The notes under the pieces were generated by a model. The model was not told the origin of the DNA and ran no database searches. It saw only the letters and a program-made list of their open reading frames with translations. From Fermentibacter sp963718745 [NCBI: Candidatus Fermentibacterota bacterium] (GTDB taxonomy: Bacteria; Fermentibacterota; Fermentibacteria; Fermentibacterales), in NCBI GenBank assembly GCA_963718745.1, contig OY970370.1, positions 62,001 through 126,000 on the forward strand: DNA of 64,000 nt, written 5' to 3'. Each line of letters starts with the position of its first letter. Position 1 is the first letter of the stretch. Positions 26,677-33,881 of this stretch are shown here, piece after piece. The translations under genes and the position numbers were made by a program.

Positions 26677-29060
26677 GGCTTCGAGTGCTTCTCGCAACTC
26701 TGGTGCTCCTGTCGGCGGGGACCGGCTGGTCGGAGGATTTCACCTACACCTGGAGCATGTCGGTCGGAGACGTATCGATCGCCCGCGGAGCCTTCGGCGA
26801 CAGGGTCACGACGCCCGGTTCCTCCCCCCTGGCACATCCCGGTGACCCGGCCCTCCCGGCAGTCCCGGTCCGCGTGGCGCTCGTACCCGGCATGAGGGTC
26901 GACTCCGTCACCGCGGTATCGATCGACTGCATGGCGCTTCCGGGCGTCCACGACGTCCGCCCGATGCAGCACGCGGTGCCGATCTCCAGGCCCTGGGAGT
27001 TCGAGCCGGTCGCGCGCAACGCAGAAGCCTACTCCATGGCCTCCACGCCCCCTGCCGTCGCCCTTTCCAATCAGGGTTCCCTGATGGGGTTCCCGGTTGC
27101 CGACCTCCTGGTCAGACCCGTCACCTGGGACCCGGGAACGGGCAGGCTGACAGCCAGGACTTCGGTCACCTTCACGCTCCACTGCAGCCCGGGCGCTCCG
27201 ATCTGCGCGCCGGGAGCCAGGAGCGAGGCATCCGAGGCCACTGCCAGGGAGATCGTCGCGGCATCAGTGATCAATCCGTGGGAGGTAGGCCAGTCGGGAG
27301 CGATGATAAGGGACTCGAGAGACCTGCCTTACGGAGACTATCTGATAATCACGTCCCAGGCGATCTCGGACGCCTTCGTACCCCTCGCCGCCTTCAAGAC
27401 CATGCTCGGAATACCCGCATCCATAGTCACGACGGAGTACATCCAGGCCAACTACAGCGGAATCGACACCCCGCAGCGCATCAGGCACTTCCTGCGGGAG
27501 GCGTGGGACCAGGGAGCGCCGACCTACGTTCTGCTCGCGGGAGATGTCGAGCACGTTCCGGCCCGCAACTGCTGGGCCACCGCCGAGGGGTACGTCGGCG
27601 ATCCGGCGGCGGACATCTACTACAGCGACATGAACGACACGACTCCCGGAGTCGACGCGTGGAACTTCGACAACGACGCGCTGTGGGGCGAGATAGGCCA
27701 GGACGTCATGGACTACCACCCGGACTATCTAGTCGGCCGCGCATCCTGTTCGAGCGCCGTCGAGGCGGGGATCTTCGTGGACAAGGTGATGGCGTACCAG
27801 ATCCCGTCGGTGGATTCGAACGACACCGATCCCTGGTACACGTCGATGGGATTCACGACCGCGATACTCTGGACTTCGCCCGCCTTCTGCCCGGGTTCCG
27901 CAGGCAAGGAGAAGGTCGACACGCTCTACACCCCCCCGGTCTGGCAGCCGATCGTCAAGCATTACGAGGAGAACGGCACCCAGAGCCACGAGGCATCGAT
28001 GGAGATGCTCAACCGGGGCATGCACTTCGTGAACCACGCAGGGCACGGCAGCGAGACCCTGGTTTCGATAGGCGACGCCTACGGCTATCTGACGGTGAGC
28101 GATTTCGCCGGCCTCACGAACATCTCTGCCCACGGGCGGGTGAGCATCTGGAACTCCCTCGCCTGCCTCTCCGGCTCCTTCGACACCGGGGACTGCCTGG
28201 CGGAGTCCTGGCAGAATTCCCCGAACGGCGGCGGATTCTGCATGATGAACACGAGGTACGGATGGGGAGAGCCCACCGATCCCGGCAACCAGTGGTCGGA
28301 CCTTGTGGACCAGCAGTTCTTCGCGGAGTTCTTCGTGAACGACATGTACCACCTCGGAGCGGCCCATGCTCTCGCGTGGGACGAGTTCATCGCCCTCATC
28401 CCCTCGGACACGCACTATGACTGGATCGCCAAGTCGATCACTCTGTTCGGCGACCCCGAGCTCCCGATGTGGAGCGCATCTCCACAGGGTGTTCTCGAGA
28501 TGTACCGCCCCGGACACCTCGACGAGGGGGAGCAGACCGTCGAGGTGACCCTCACCGACGCTGCCGGCCCGGTCGTCGGCGGGCGCGTGTGCATCCTCCA
28601 GGGCGATTGGTACGACCCCGCGTCATATGTCGTCGGGATCACGGATGCAGCCGGGCATGTCTCTCTTGACATAACGATGCCTGCCAGTCCGGATGTGGCT
28701 ACGATCACGGGCTGGGCAAGGAACCACGCGCCGGTCTCCGAGGAGGTCGATGTCTGGAACATGGGTATCGGAGAAGGGGTGACGCCCCGGGTGTCCTTCC
28801 TGGGCGCACCGGTCCCGAATCCCGCATCCGGCTCGGTTTCCTTCAGCTGGGGGATGGCCCCGGGCGAGGGTTCGATACAGGTCATGGACCTTGCCGGACG
28901 GGTTGTCGAAGTGATACTGTCGAGCACCGGGGGCACGGGTGAGGCGACGTGGGATCTCACGCAGGCCGACGGTTCCGCGGTTCCCTCCGGAGTCTACGTG
29001 CTCAGGCTCTCGACGCGCTCAGGGGATTCCCTCTGCAGGCGCCTGGTGGTTGTGAGGTGA
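26673..29060 (+). CDS. Gingipain-like cysteine peptidase (family C25) with C-terminal sorting domain
   Basis: 795 residues. A signal peptide (MRLRVLLATLVLLSAGTGWS) is followed by a propeptide-like domain and the C25 catalytic fold: YLIITSQAISDAFVPLAAFK, VLLAGDVEHVP, the catalytic His in VNHAGHGS (near 455) and Cys in WNSLACLSGSFD (near 497). An Ig-like domain follows. The last ~85 residues have the type IX-style sorting pattern VPNPASGSVSF...LAGRVV...VPSGVYVLRL. C25 members include gingipains and the sortase PorU; extracellular protease or secretion-machinery sortase are both possible. ATGA overlap with the amidase gene. Confidence 0.85.
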   Translation: MRLRVLLATLVLLSAGTGWSEDFTYTWSMSVGDVSIARGAFGDRVTTPGSSPLAHPGDPALPAVPVRVALVPGMRVDSVTAVSIDCMALPGVHDVRPMQHAVPISRPWEFEPVARNAEAYSMASTPPAVALSNQGSLMGFPVADLLVRPVTWDPGTGRLTARTSVTFTLHCSPGAPICAPGARSEASEATAREIVAASVINPWEVGQSGAMIRDSRDLPYGDYLIITSQAISDAFVPLAAFKTMLGIPASIVTTEYIQANYSGIDTPQRIRHFLREAWDQGAPTYVLLAGDVEHVPARNCWATAEGYVGDPAADIYYSDMNDTTPGVDAWNFDNDALWGEIGQDVMDYHPDYLVGRASCSSAVEAGIFVDKVMAYQIPSVDSNDTDPWYTSMGFTTAILWTSPAFCPGSAGKEKVDTLYTPPVWQPIVKHYEENGTQSHEASMEMLNRGMHFVNHAGHGSETLVSIGDAYGYLTVSDFAGLTNISAHGRVSIWNSLACLSGSFDTGDCLAESWQNSPNGGGFCMMNTRYGWGEPTDPGNQWSDLVDQQFFAEFFVNDMYHLGAAHALAWDEFIALIPSDTHYDWIAKSITLFGDPELPMWSASPQGVLEMYRPGHLDEGEQTVEVTLTDAAGPVVGGRVCILQGDWYDPASYVVGITDAAGHVSLDITMPASPDVATITGWARNHAPVSEEVDVWNMGIGEGVTPRVSFLGAPVPNPASGSVSFSWGMAPGEGSIQVMDLAGRVVEVILSSTGGTGEATWDLTQADGSAVPSGVYVLRLSTRSGDSLCRRLVVVR

Positions 29061-29413
29061 TCTTGGCAAGAACCGTTCTGACAGCCTGCGTCGTCGCGGC
29101 ATTGCTGGCATCCGGCTGCGACGGGTTCCGCAGCGAGGTCGAGCAGAGCCAGTGCAGGGCCAATCTCAACACGCTGTCCACGGAGCAGGCCCTGTTCCGG
29201 ACGACATACGGCAGGTGGGCGCCCGGCATGGAAGAGCTGGATGAGATCGCGGGCAGGTCCCGGACGCTCGTATGCCCCACCTGCGAAGAAGAGTACGACC
29301 TCGTTGTCGATGACGGAGGATATACGCTCTCGTGCCCGGACGGGACCCACGGCTCGATAGCGACGGGCCGGGCGAGCTGGGCCGGGGAACAGGAACAGAG
29401 GGCAGGCGGTTGA
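29057..29413 (+). CDS. Lipoprotein with zinc-ribbon-like motif, function unknown
   Basis: 118 residues. GTG 29057 (overlapping the protease stop) gives MILARTVLTACVVAALLASGCDG, a lipoprotein signal with Cys at about 21; a TTG at 29063 is an alternative. The mature part shows CRANLNTLSTEQALFRTTYGRW, close to the region after the helix in type II pseudopilins, then a CPTCEEEY...LSCPDG Cys set. It may be a pseudopilin-derived or zinc-binding lipoprotein; role unknown. Confidence 0.6.
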   Translation: MILARTVLTACVVAALLASGCDGFRSEVEQSQCRANLNTLSTEQALFRTTYGRWAPGMEELDEIAGRSRTLVCPTCEEEYDLVVDDGGYTLSCPDGTHGSIATGRASWAGEQEQRAGG

Positions 29414-29847
29414 GGGTCCTAGACGGCGGGAGGTTCCCGCTCCTCCGTTTCGACCTGGAAGACCGTTTCCCGTCGGCCCTGGAGGAATGGTGCGCGAGTG
29501 AGGGCATCCATGGGGCGGTGCTGCTCTGCGGCGTGGGGATGATGAGGGACACCGATCTCGGGGTGTACGACGGGACCGGGTACACCAGGCGCGTCTTCCC
29601 GGGGCCGGACGAGGTCCTCTCCCTGCAGGGCAACGTGTCGATGCGCGACGGCAGGCCCTTTGCACATGTCCATGCCGTGCTGGGCGGGCATGATTTCTCC
29701 GCCTCGGGAGGCCACCTCTTCGGGGGTACCGTAGCCGTTACTCTGGAAGTGTCTCTGCATCTTACCGATGCGTCGCTCGAGCGGGGAGAGGCACAGGGCG
29801 CGTTCCGCCCTCTGCAACAGTCAAACGATGGCGTTTCAGATACTTGA
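29410..29847 (+). CDS. PPC-domain (DUF296) protein
   Basis: 145 residues from a TTG that overlaps the previous stop. Family marks of the plant-and-prokaryote-conserved (PCC/DUF296) fold: DLEDRFPSALEEWC, a Gly-rich core (GAVLLCGVGMM), and the metal-binding HVHAVLGGHDFSASGGHLFGG, followed by GTVAVTLEV. Prokaryotic members are small trimers with a zinc or nucleotide-like site, sometimes described as DNA-binding. The end of the gene contains the promoter of the tRNA-Ala gene. Confidence 0.82.
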   Translation: MRVLDGGRFPLLRFDLEDRFPSALEEWCASEGIHGAVLLCGVGMMRDTDLGVYDGTGYTRRVFPGPDEVLSLQGNVSMRDGRPFAHVHAVLGGHDFSASGGHLFGGTVAVTLEVSLHLTDASLERGEAQGAFRPLQQSNDGVSDT

Positions 29848-29871
29848 CAGAATATCCCCGTGCTTTATCTT
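29844..29871 (+). promoter_or_regulatory. Promoter of tRNA-Ala
   Basis: TTGACA (29844-29849), a 16-base spacer and TATCTT (29866-29871), placed over the last codons of the PPC gene. The tRNA begins 17 bases after the -10 box, the expected distance. Confidence 0.55.
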
Positions 29872-29887
29872 GTGGTGCTTTTCCGGT

Positions 29888-29964
29888 GGGGCTGTAGCTC
29901 AGTTGGTATGAGCACTTGACTGGCAGTCAAGGGGTCACGGGTTCGACTCCCGTCAGCTCCACCA
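29888..29964 (+). tRNA. tRNA-Ala (anticodon GGC)
   Basis: Folds as a full cloverleaf: acceptor GGGGCTG with CAGCTCC, D-arm GCTC/GAGC, anticodon stem CTTGA/TCAAG with loop CTGGCAG (anticodon GGC), five-base variable loop GGGTC, T-arm ACGGG/CCCGT with TTCGACT, discriminator A and an encoded CCA. Position 3-70 is the G-U pair that marks alanine identity. Reads codon GCC. Confidence 0.97.
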
Positions 29965-29979
29965 GTCTATTTTGCGAGC

Positions 29980-30007
29980 ACCGGCAGCGGGGCTGCCGGC
30001 GGTTTTT
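29980..30007 (+). terminator. Rho-independent terminator after tRNA-Ala
   Basis: The stem CCGGCAG/CTGCCGG (with a CGGGG-type loop) is followed by CGGTTTTT. It lies 16 bases after the tRNA CCA end. Confidence 0.7.
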
Positions 30008-30082
30008 GTCCGGAAGTGCCGGCCGGTTCGGCCGGCGGGTCTCAATGGGCCGTGGGGTTCCATGGCGGTCAGGAGGATCGAG

Positions 30083-30358
30083 ATGACCAAGGCCGACATC
30101 GTTTCGAGCATAGCAGAAACCACCGGCCTGACGAAGAAGGAAGTTGCCACCGTGGTCAACCAGTTCTTCGCCGAGGTTAAGAAAGCCCTCGCAGCCAACG
30201 AGCACATCGAGGTCAGGGGCTTCGGTACGTTCAAGGTAGTGAGCCGTAACCAGCGCAAGGCGCGCAATCCGCACACCGGCGAGGCCGTGGTCGTACCCAA
30301 GCGGCTCGTCCCCGTCTTCAAGCCCTCCAGGGCGGTCAAGGAAGAGGTGGCCAAGTAA
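30083..30358 (+). CDS. hup: HU-family DNA-binding protein
   Basis: 91 residues, histone-like HU/IHF family. Seen: MTKADIVSSIAETTGLTKKE, the conserved VRGFGTFKVVSR and the DNA-binding arm RKARNPHTGEAVVVPKRLVPVFKPS. ATG 30083 lies seven bases after AGGAGG (30071-30076) and gives the standard start; an ATG at 30062 lies upstream of that site. A dimer bends and compacts DNA. Its stop codon sits directly before the tiny basic gene that follows. Confidence 0.94.
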   Translation: MTKADIVSSIAETTGLTKKEVATVVNQFFAEVKKALAANEHIEVRGFGTFKVVSRNQRKARNPHTGEAVVVPKRLVPVFKPSRAVKEEVAK

Positions 30359-30454
30359 GTGCCTAACGGCAGGAAGCGCAAGCGGTTGAAGATCGCGACG
30401 CACAAGCGCAAGAAGCGTCGTCGCGCGAATCGGCACAAGAAGAAGATCCGTTAG
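30359..30454 (+). CDS. Tiny basic AURKAIP1/COX24 (mS38/bS22-like) ribosome-associated protein
   Basis: A 31-codon gene beginning with GTG on the base after the HU stop and ending one base before the next gene. The product begins PNGRKRKRLKIATHKRKKR and ends RRANRHKKKIR, more than half Lys/Arg/His. It matches the bacterial form of the AURKAIP1/COX24 (mitochondrial mS38) domain, found as very small 30S-linked proteins in several phyla. It is short enough to escape most gene finders. Conserved motif KHKRKKR...NRHKKK makes the call fairly safe; ribosome binding is by family knowledge. Confidence 0.75.
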   Translation: MPNGRKRKRLKIATHKRKKRRRANRHKKKIR

Positions 30455-30455
30455 A

Positions 30456-30938
30456 TTGAGAATCGTCGTTCTCTCGGACACCCATGTCCCTACGAGAGCG
30501 TCAGGAATCCCCGGCAGGGTATACGAGGCCTGCTCTCAGAGCGATCTCGTCATCCATGCCGGGGATTTCGTAGAGGCCTTCGTCCTGGTGGACCTGGAGA
30601 GGCTGGCGCCGGTCCGCGGGGTCCTGGGCAACATGGACGGATACGAACTCGCGAGGCTTCTCCCGCAGAAGCTGGAGTTCGAGCTGGAAGGCTCGAGGAT
30701 CTGCCTGGCCCACGGCTGGGGTCCGCCCTGGGACCTGGAGGAGAGGGTCAGGAAGTCCTTCGACGCTGAACCGGACATACTGATCTACGGCCACTCGCAC
30801 TCATGGCAGGAGAAGTGGACGGGGGACAGGCTCACGCTGAACCCCGGCTCCGCCTGCGGCGGCCACGGATCCTCGTTCGCCATCCTCACCCTGGAGCGCG
30901 GCTCCCGCCCCGTCGTGGAGCGCATCGACCTCCGCTGA
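30456..30938 (+). CDS. YfcE/MJ0936-type metallophosphoesterase
   Basis: 160 residues; TTG start one base after the tiny basic gene. Calcineurin-like phosphoesterase motifs: VLSDTHVP (metal ligands Asp-His), IHAGDFVE, GNMDGYE, CLAHGWGPPW and YGHSHSW, then LNPGSACG. YfcE-type enzymes hydrolyse phosphodiesters with a dinuclear metal site; the physiological substrate is unknown. A repeat element begins one base after its stop. Confidence 0.88.
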   Translation: MRIVVLSDTHVPTRASGIPGRVYEACSQSDLVIHAGDFVEAFVLVDLERLAPVRGVLGNMDGYELARLLPQKLEFELEGSRICLAHGWGPPWDLEERVRKSFDAEPDILIYGHSHSWQEKWTGDRLTLNPGSACGGHGSSFAILTLERGSRPVVERIDLR

Positions 30939-30939
30939 C

Positions 30940-30965
30940 CCTTGAGCACCGCTGGTGCGGTGCGC
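30940..30965. repeat. 26-bp hairpin repeat, copy 1
   Basis: Begins CCTTGAGCACC and contains the perfect inverted repeat GCACCGC/GCGGTGC around TGGT. An identical 26-bp copy lies at 33422-33447, directly after a truncated tRNA-Arg 5' end. Confidence 0.85.
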
Positions 30966-30984
30966 TGAGCGACCGCATGCGACC

Positions 30985-31111
30985 TTTAGGATCGGTTTTA
31001 ACATTTGGTCCTAATTCTATCGGAGATTCTTCGGCCATCCGGAGCGGGTGGAAACATCGCCTCTTATGGGTGTTCCCTAGCCTGACGAGGACGGATTACC
31101 GATAGGATCAA
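30985..31111 (+). repeat. ~127-bp direct repeat, left copy
   Basis: Nearly identical to 32811-32938; I count about four substitutions and one single-base insertion. It starts with a partial palindrome (TTAGGATC...GGTCCTAA, 30986-31014) around GGTTTTAAC. The two copies bracket a single gene. The remainder of the gap to 31290 holds no open frame or RNA that I recognise. Confidence 0.9.
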
Positions 31112-31290
31112 TGGACGACGCGCCTTCCCGCATCGACGGGTGTCGATGCCTTGAACCTCCCCGGTATCCCCGCGATGCTCCCATTTGAGAATGTCCCGCT
31201 CGAGATCACAGAATCCTGCAAATTGCTTTCCCTCGGAGACGGGGTTTCCGGGTCTTGGCATAGCCTGCCGGAGGGAGGGAGCATAATCGA

Positions 31291-31319
31291 TTGACTGCGA
31301 TTCGCATTCCCGGTATAGG
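31291..31319 (+). promoter_or_regulatory. Promoter of the beta-helix gene
   Basis: TTGACT (31291-31296), 17-base spacer, TATAGG (31314-31319), 32 bases before the start codon. GGAGGG (31340-31345) serves as ribosome-binding site. Confidence 0.5.
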
Positions 31320-31350
31320 ATTACGACTCAATTAGTACCGGAGGGATGCC

Positions 31351-32799
31351 ATGAACGCTCTCCTGTGTGCACTCGCGGTTCTTGGAGAGAATCACACGGT
31401 TCCCGGCGATTTCCCGACGATCCAGGCGGCAGTGAACGCTTCGTCCGAAGGAGACTCGATCTTCGTCTATCCCGGGTCCTATGCCGGCTTCAGCTACTGC
31501 GGCAAGGATGTGTATGTAGGCAGTCTCGATGGGCCTGAGGAAACACATCTGTCGTCAGTTGTCACTTTCAGCGGCGGGGAGAGCAGGAATGCCGTCCTGG
31601 ACGGTTTCGCCTTCGACGAGATAGTGCTTGACTGGCACTCTTCCAGCGCCATCCATGCTGTCGATGCCAGTCCGTCGATTCTCAACAACGTCTTCAACGA
31701 TCTCGGCGCTTCGAGCGGCGGCGAGGACGCGACTGCCCTAGGAATCATCACCGGATTCTTTGGTGACTCGCACCCGCTTCTCGAGAACAACGTTTTCAGC
31801 AGCAACGACTTTTACTGGGACTGCTACTATCCTTCTGATCAGGGACAAATGCTGCGTTTCCCCTACAGCTACCTGTATGGTCTGTGCCTGTACGCCGAGA
31901 ACTCCGGTGGTCCTCCCATCGAATTGCGGAACAACGTTTTCGAACTCAACCATACGACAGGCATCGGGGTCTTGTTCTTCGGGGGCGTGGTTTCTCTGGC
32001 GGGAAGCGCTTTGCTGGAAAACAACCTCTTCTGCGACAATTCGGTAAGTAGCTATCAGGGGACGGTTCTCGGCACAGCACTCTACTGCTGCCGCACAGGA
32101 AATTTTTCCATAGTGAACTGTGTGTTCAGCGGAAATTTCGAGGTCGGGTATCCGGAGACTGCCAGCCTCTATCTGGCTTCCGACACGTGTATTGTGATTA
32201 ATTCGATCATCTGGAACGACAAGATGGCAGCGGAGGGGGGCACGATCCTGGATGTTTCGTACTGTGACATCGAGGATGGATGGAGCGGCGCAGGCAACAT
32301 AAACGCCGATCCGATGTTCTTTTCGGGTCCACTGAGCGACTTCCACCTGGATACGGAAATATCCCCATGCATCGATGCAGGTGACCCGTCTAGCATCTAC
32401 AACGACCCCGAGGATCCTCAGAACCCCGGAAATGCTCTCTGGCCATCCCTTGGCGGCCTCAGAAACGATATGGGCATATACGGAGGATCGGGTCGAGCAT
32501 CCGGGTCTGTCGGCATCGAGGCTGATACCAGCGCAGCGATCCTCACGGTCTCGATACGCGCTTTCCCGAATCCATCCTCGGGCTCGGTGAACATTGTCTT
32601 CGACCTTCCGGACCAGGGACCGGTCGACGTGTCGCTCTACGATCTCTCGGGCAGGAGAATTCTCACCGTAGAAGGGGATTTCGACCGGGGCAGGCACTCG
32701 CTGATGATGGACACGAGCGGTCTGCCAACCGGGACGTATGTGCTGCTTCTGCGGGCGGGTGCCCTCCGAACATCCTGTCGCATCACAGCGATCAGATGA
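31351..32799 (+). CDS. Secreted right-handed beta-helix protein with C-terminal sorting domain
   Basis: 482 residues. A short hydrophobic start (MNALLCALAVLG) leads into a pectate-lyase-like solenoid opening with the typical PGDFPTIQAAVNASSEGDSIFVYPGSY, then repeated 'LENN.F..N' coils (LLENNVFSSND, ELRNNVFELNH, LLENNLFCDN) and the common closing DPMFFSGPLSDFHLD...SPCIDAGDPSS. The last ~75 residues are the sorting domain (FPNPSSGSVNIVFDLP...LSGRRI...LPTGTYVLLL). No catalytic residues were identified, so an adhesin or polysaccharide-binding role is as likely as an enzyme. Base composition looks less GC-rich than the neighbours. Flanked by direct repeats. Confidence 0.82.
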   Translation: MNALLCALAVLGENHTVPGDFPTIQAAVNASSEGDSIFVYPGSYAGFSYCGKDVYVGSLDGPEETHLSSVVTFSGGESRNAVLDGFAFDEIVLDWHSSSAIHAVDASPSILNNVFNDLGASSGGEDATALGIITGFFGDSHPLLENNVFSSNDFYWDCYYPSDQGQMLRFPYSYLYGLCLYAENSGGPPIELRNNVFELNHTTGIGVLFFGGVVSLAGSALLENNLFCDNSVSSYQGTVLGTALYCCRTGNFSIVNCVFSGNFEVGYPETASLYLASDTCIVINSIIWNDKMAAEGGTILDVSYCDIEDGWSGAGNINADPMFFSGPLSDFHLDTEISPCIDAGDPSSIYNDPEDPQNPGNALWPSLGGLRNDMGIYGGSGRASGSVGIEADTSAAILTVSIRAFPNPSSGSVNIVFDLPDQGPVDVSLYDLSGRRILTVEGDFDRGRHSLMMDTSGLPTGTYVLLLRAGALRTSCRITAIR

Positions 32800-32810
32800 T
32801 ACTTTCAGGG

Positions 32811-32938
32811 TTTAGGATCGGTTTTAACATTTGGTCCTAATTCTATCGGAGATTCTTCGGCCATCCGGAGCGGGTGGAAACATCGCCTCTTATGGCTGTT
32901 CCGTAGCCTGACGAGGACGGATTGCCGATGGGAATCAA
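32811..32938 (+). repeat. ~127-bp direct repeat, right copy
   Basis: Second copy of 30985-31111, same orientation, beginning 12 bases after the stop of the beta-helix gene. Its first 29 bases (32812-32840) contain the same TTAGGATC...GGTCCTAA palindrome. Confidence 0.9.
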
Positions 32939-33343
32939 TAAGCGGAGAGCGTTTACCGGAGCATGAGGGTGTTCCTTTTCAGAAAATCGGGTTCGTGCAG
33001 GAGTTGCTTTAAAACGCAAGTACCAGAATAGCCAATACTATGCAGTATAACGCTGTAGCATTCGTTGGAATGCTGTGAAGTCGCTTTATCAATACTTGAA
33101 CGATAAGCTCAAGTGTCGTGTCTCCGAAGTAACCCCTGCATGCCGTCTTCTTGATGAAAGAGGCGCGCAGAGCTATACTTGCTCCTCGCTTTGGTGTAGG
33201 TGCCCCCCGTATCGGTCGTTTTCGAGTCATCGAAACGACCAGGCCCGACAGTGACTCGCCACATTCCCGAATGACGGGAATGGCGAGTCGCGAGAGAGCC
33301 GGAGTGTACTTCCATAGACGAGCCCGCAGGGCTGTTAACAATC
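32939..33343. other. Gene-poor stretch with two long hairpins
   Basis: No convincing gene. Two inverted repeats stand out. 33214-33240 pairs GGTCGTTTTCG with CGAAACGACC around AGTCAT. 33253-33289 pairs about 15 bases (GACTCGCC..ATTCCCG with CGGGAATGGCGAGTC), with a two-base bulge and loop AATGA. Open frames here lack homology and ribosome-binding sites. Confidence 0.5.
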
Positions 33344-33420
33344 GCGGACCTGCGAGAACTCGTGAGTCCGGTGCACAGATAATCAGGTATATTCAGGATT
33401 CAGGTGCCCCCGTAGCTCAG
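33344..33420 (+). repeat. Truncated duplicate of the tRNA-Arg promoter and 5' end
   Basis: Copy of 33478-33558. The last 38 bases (33383-33420) match 33521-33558 with two substitutions, including a TATATT box and the first 15 bases of the tRNA (GCCCCCGTAGCTCAG, 33406-33420). After that point the sequence departs from tRNA and runs into the 26-bp hairpin repeat. The upstream 14-mer GCGGACCTGCGAGA (33344, 33478) is also duplicated. Confidence 0.85.
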
Positions 33421-33421
33421 T

Positions 33422-33447
33422 CCTTGAGCACCGCTGGTGCGGTGCGC
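33422..33447. repeat. 26-bp hairpin repeat, copy 2
   Basis: Identical to 30940-30965. Directly downstream another short hairpin, GGTCCGC/GCGGACC around GAA (33468-33484), links into the second copy of the duplicated tRNA leader. Confidence 0.85.
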
Positions 33448-33543
33448 GCTGCAAGGAGCGGCAGCACGGTCCGCGAAGCGGACCTGCGAGAGCGATCAAG
33501 CCTCGAGGGGGCACAGTCAGTCAGGTATATTCGGGATCCAGGT

Positions 33544-33619
33544 GCCCCCGTAGCTCAGTTGGATAGAGCGTCGGCCTCCGGAGCCGAAAGCATGGGTTCG
33601 AGTCCCGTCGGGGGTACCA
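33544..33619 (+). tRNA. tRNA-Arg (anticodon CCG)
   Basis: Cloverleaf: acceptor GCCCCCG with CGGGGGT (first pair G-U), D-arm GCTC/GAGC, anticodon stem TCGGC/GCCGA with loop CTCCGGA (anticodon CCG), T-arm ATGGG/CCCGT with TTCGAGT, discriminator A and encoded CCA. A TATATT -10 box at 33526-33531 lies just upstream. Reads codon CGG. Confidence 0.96.
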
Positions 33620-33631
33620 TAGTTGACAAAA

Positions 33632-33670
33632 TGGCCGCCGGAAAATCAACCGGCGGCCTTCTTCTTTTCC
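33632..33670 (+). terminator. Rho-independent terminator after tRNA-Arg
   Basis: Nine-pair stem GGCCGCCGG/CCGGCGGCC with loop AAAATCAA, followed by the T-rich TTCTTCTTTT. Confidence 0.8.
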
Positions 33671-33881
33671 TGACTGCGCCGACATCCGTGCTTCCTGCTA
33701 TTTGGTGTTCCCGGTCCGTCTACACAGGTCGAAGCTGTCATCAGCCGGCATTCTGGCTGCCTTCCGCTGATGGGTTCGCGCACCGGCTGGATCTGCCTCG
33801 GATTCCATTGACGAAGAGCAATGTCGTGGGCATCCTAATATCGTAAGTGAATGGTATCGAATTCTACCATCGGAGGGTGTC

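Noticed and set aside
30987-31013. GGTTTTAAC in the repeat core as an integron attC core site (RYYYAAC/GTTRRRY)
   Set aside because: The core does not fit the consensus at its first/last base, and no integrase is present in the window; left as an untested idea only.
33009-33341. A 110-codon minus-strand frame in the gene-poor stretch
   Set aside because: No homology, no ribosome-binding site, and it spans the two hairpins.
33808-33841. TTGACG...TAATAT as promoter for the first FG-GAP gene
   Set aside because: The spacer is 22 bases, too long for a standard sigma-70 promoter; the -10-like TAATAT may be used alone, but this cannot be supported.
33151-33846. A 231-codon open frame over the tRNA-Arg region, with the translated phrase APVAQLDRASASGAE
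   Set aside because: This is the well-known spurious translation of a tRNA gene; the frame crosses a tRNA, its duplicated leader and a terminator and has no ribosome-binding site.
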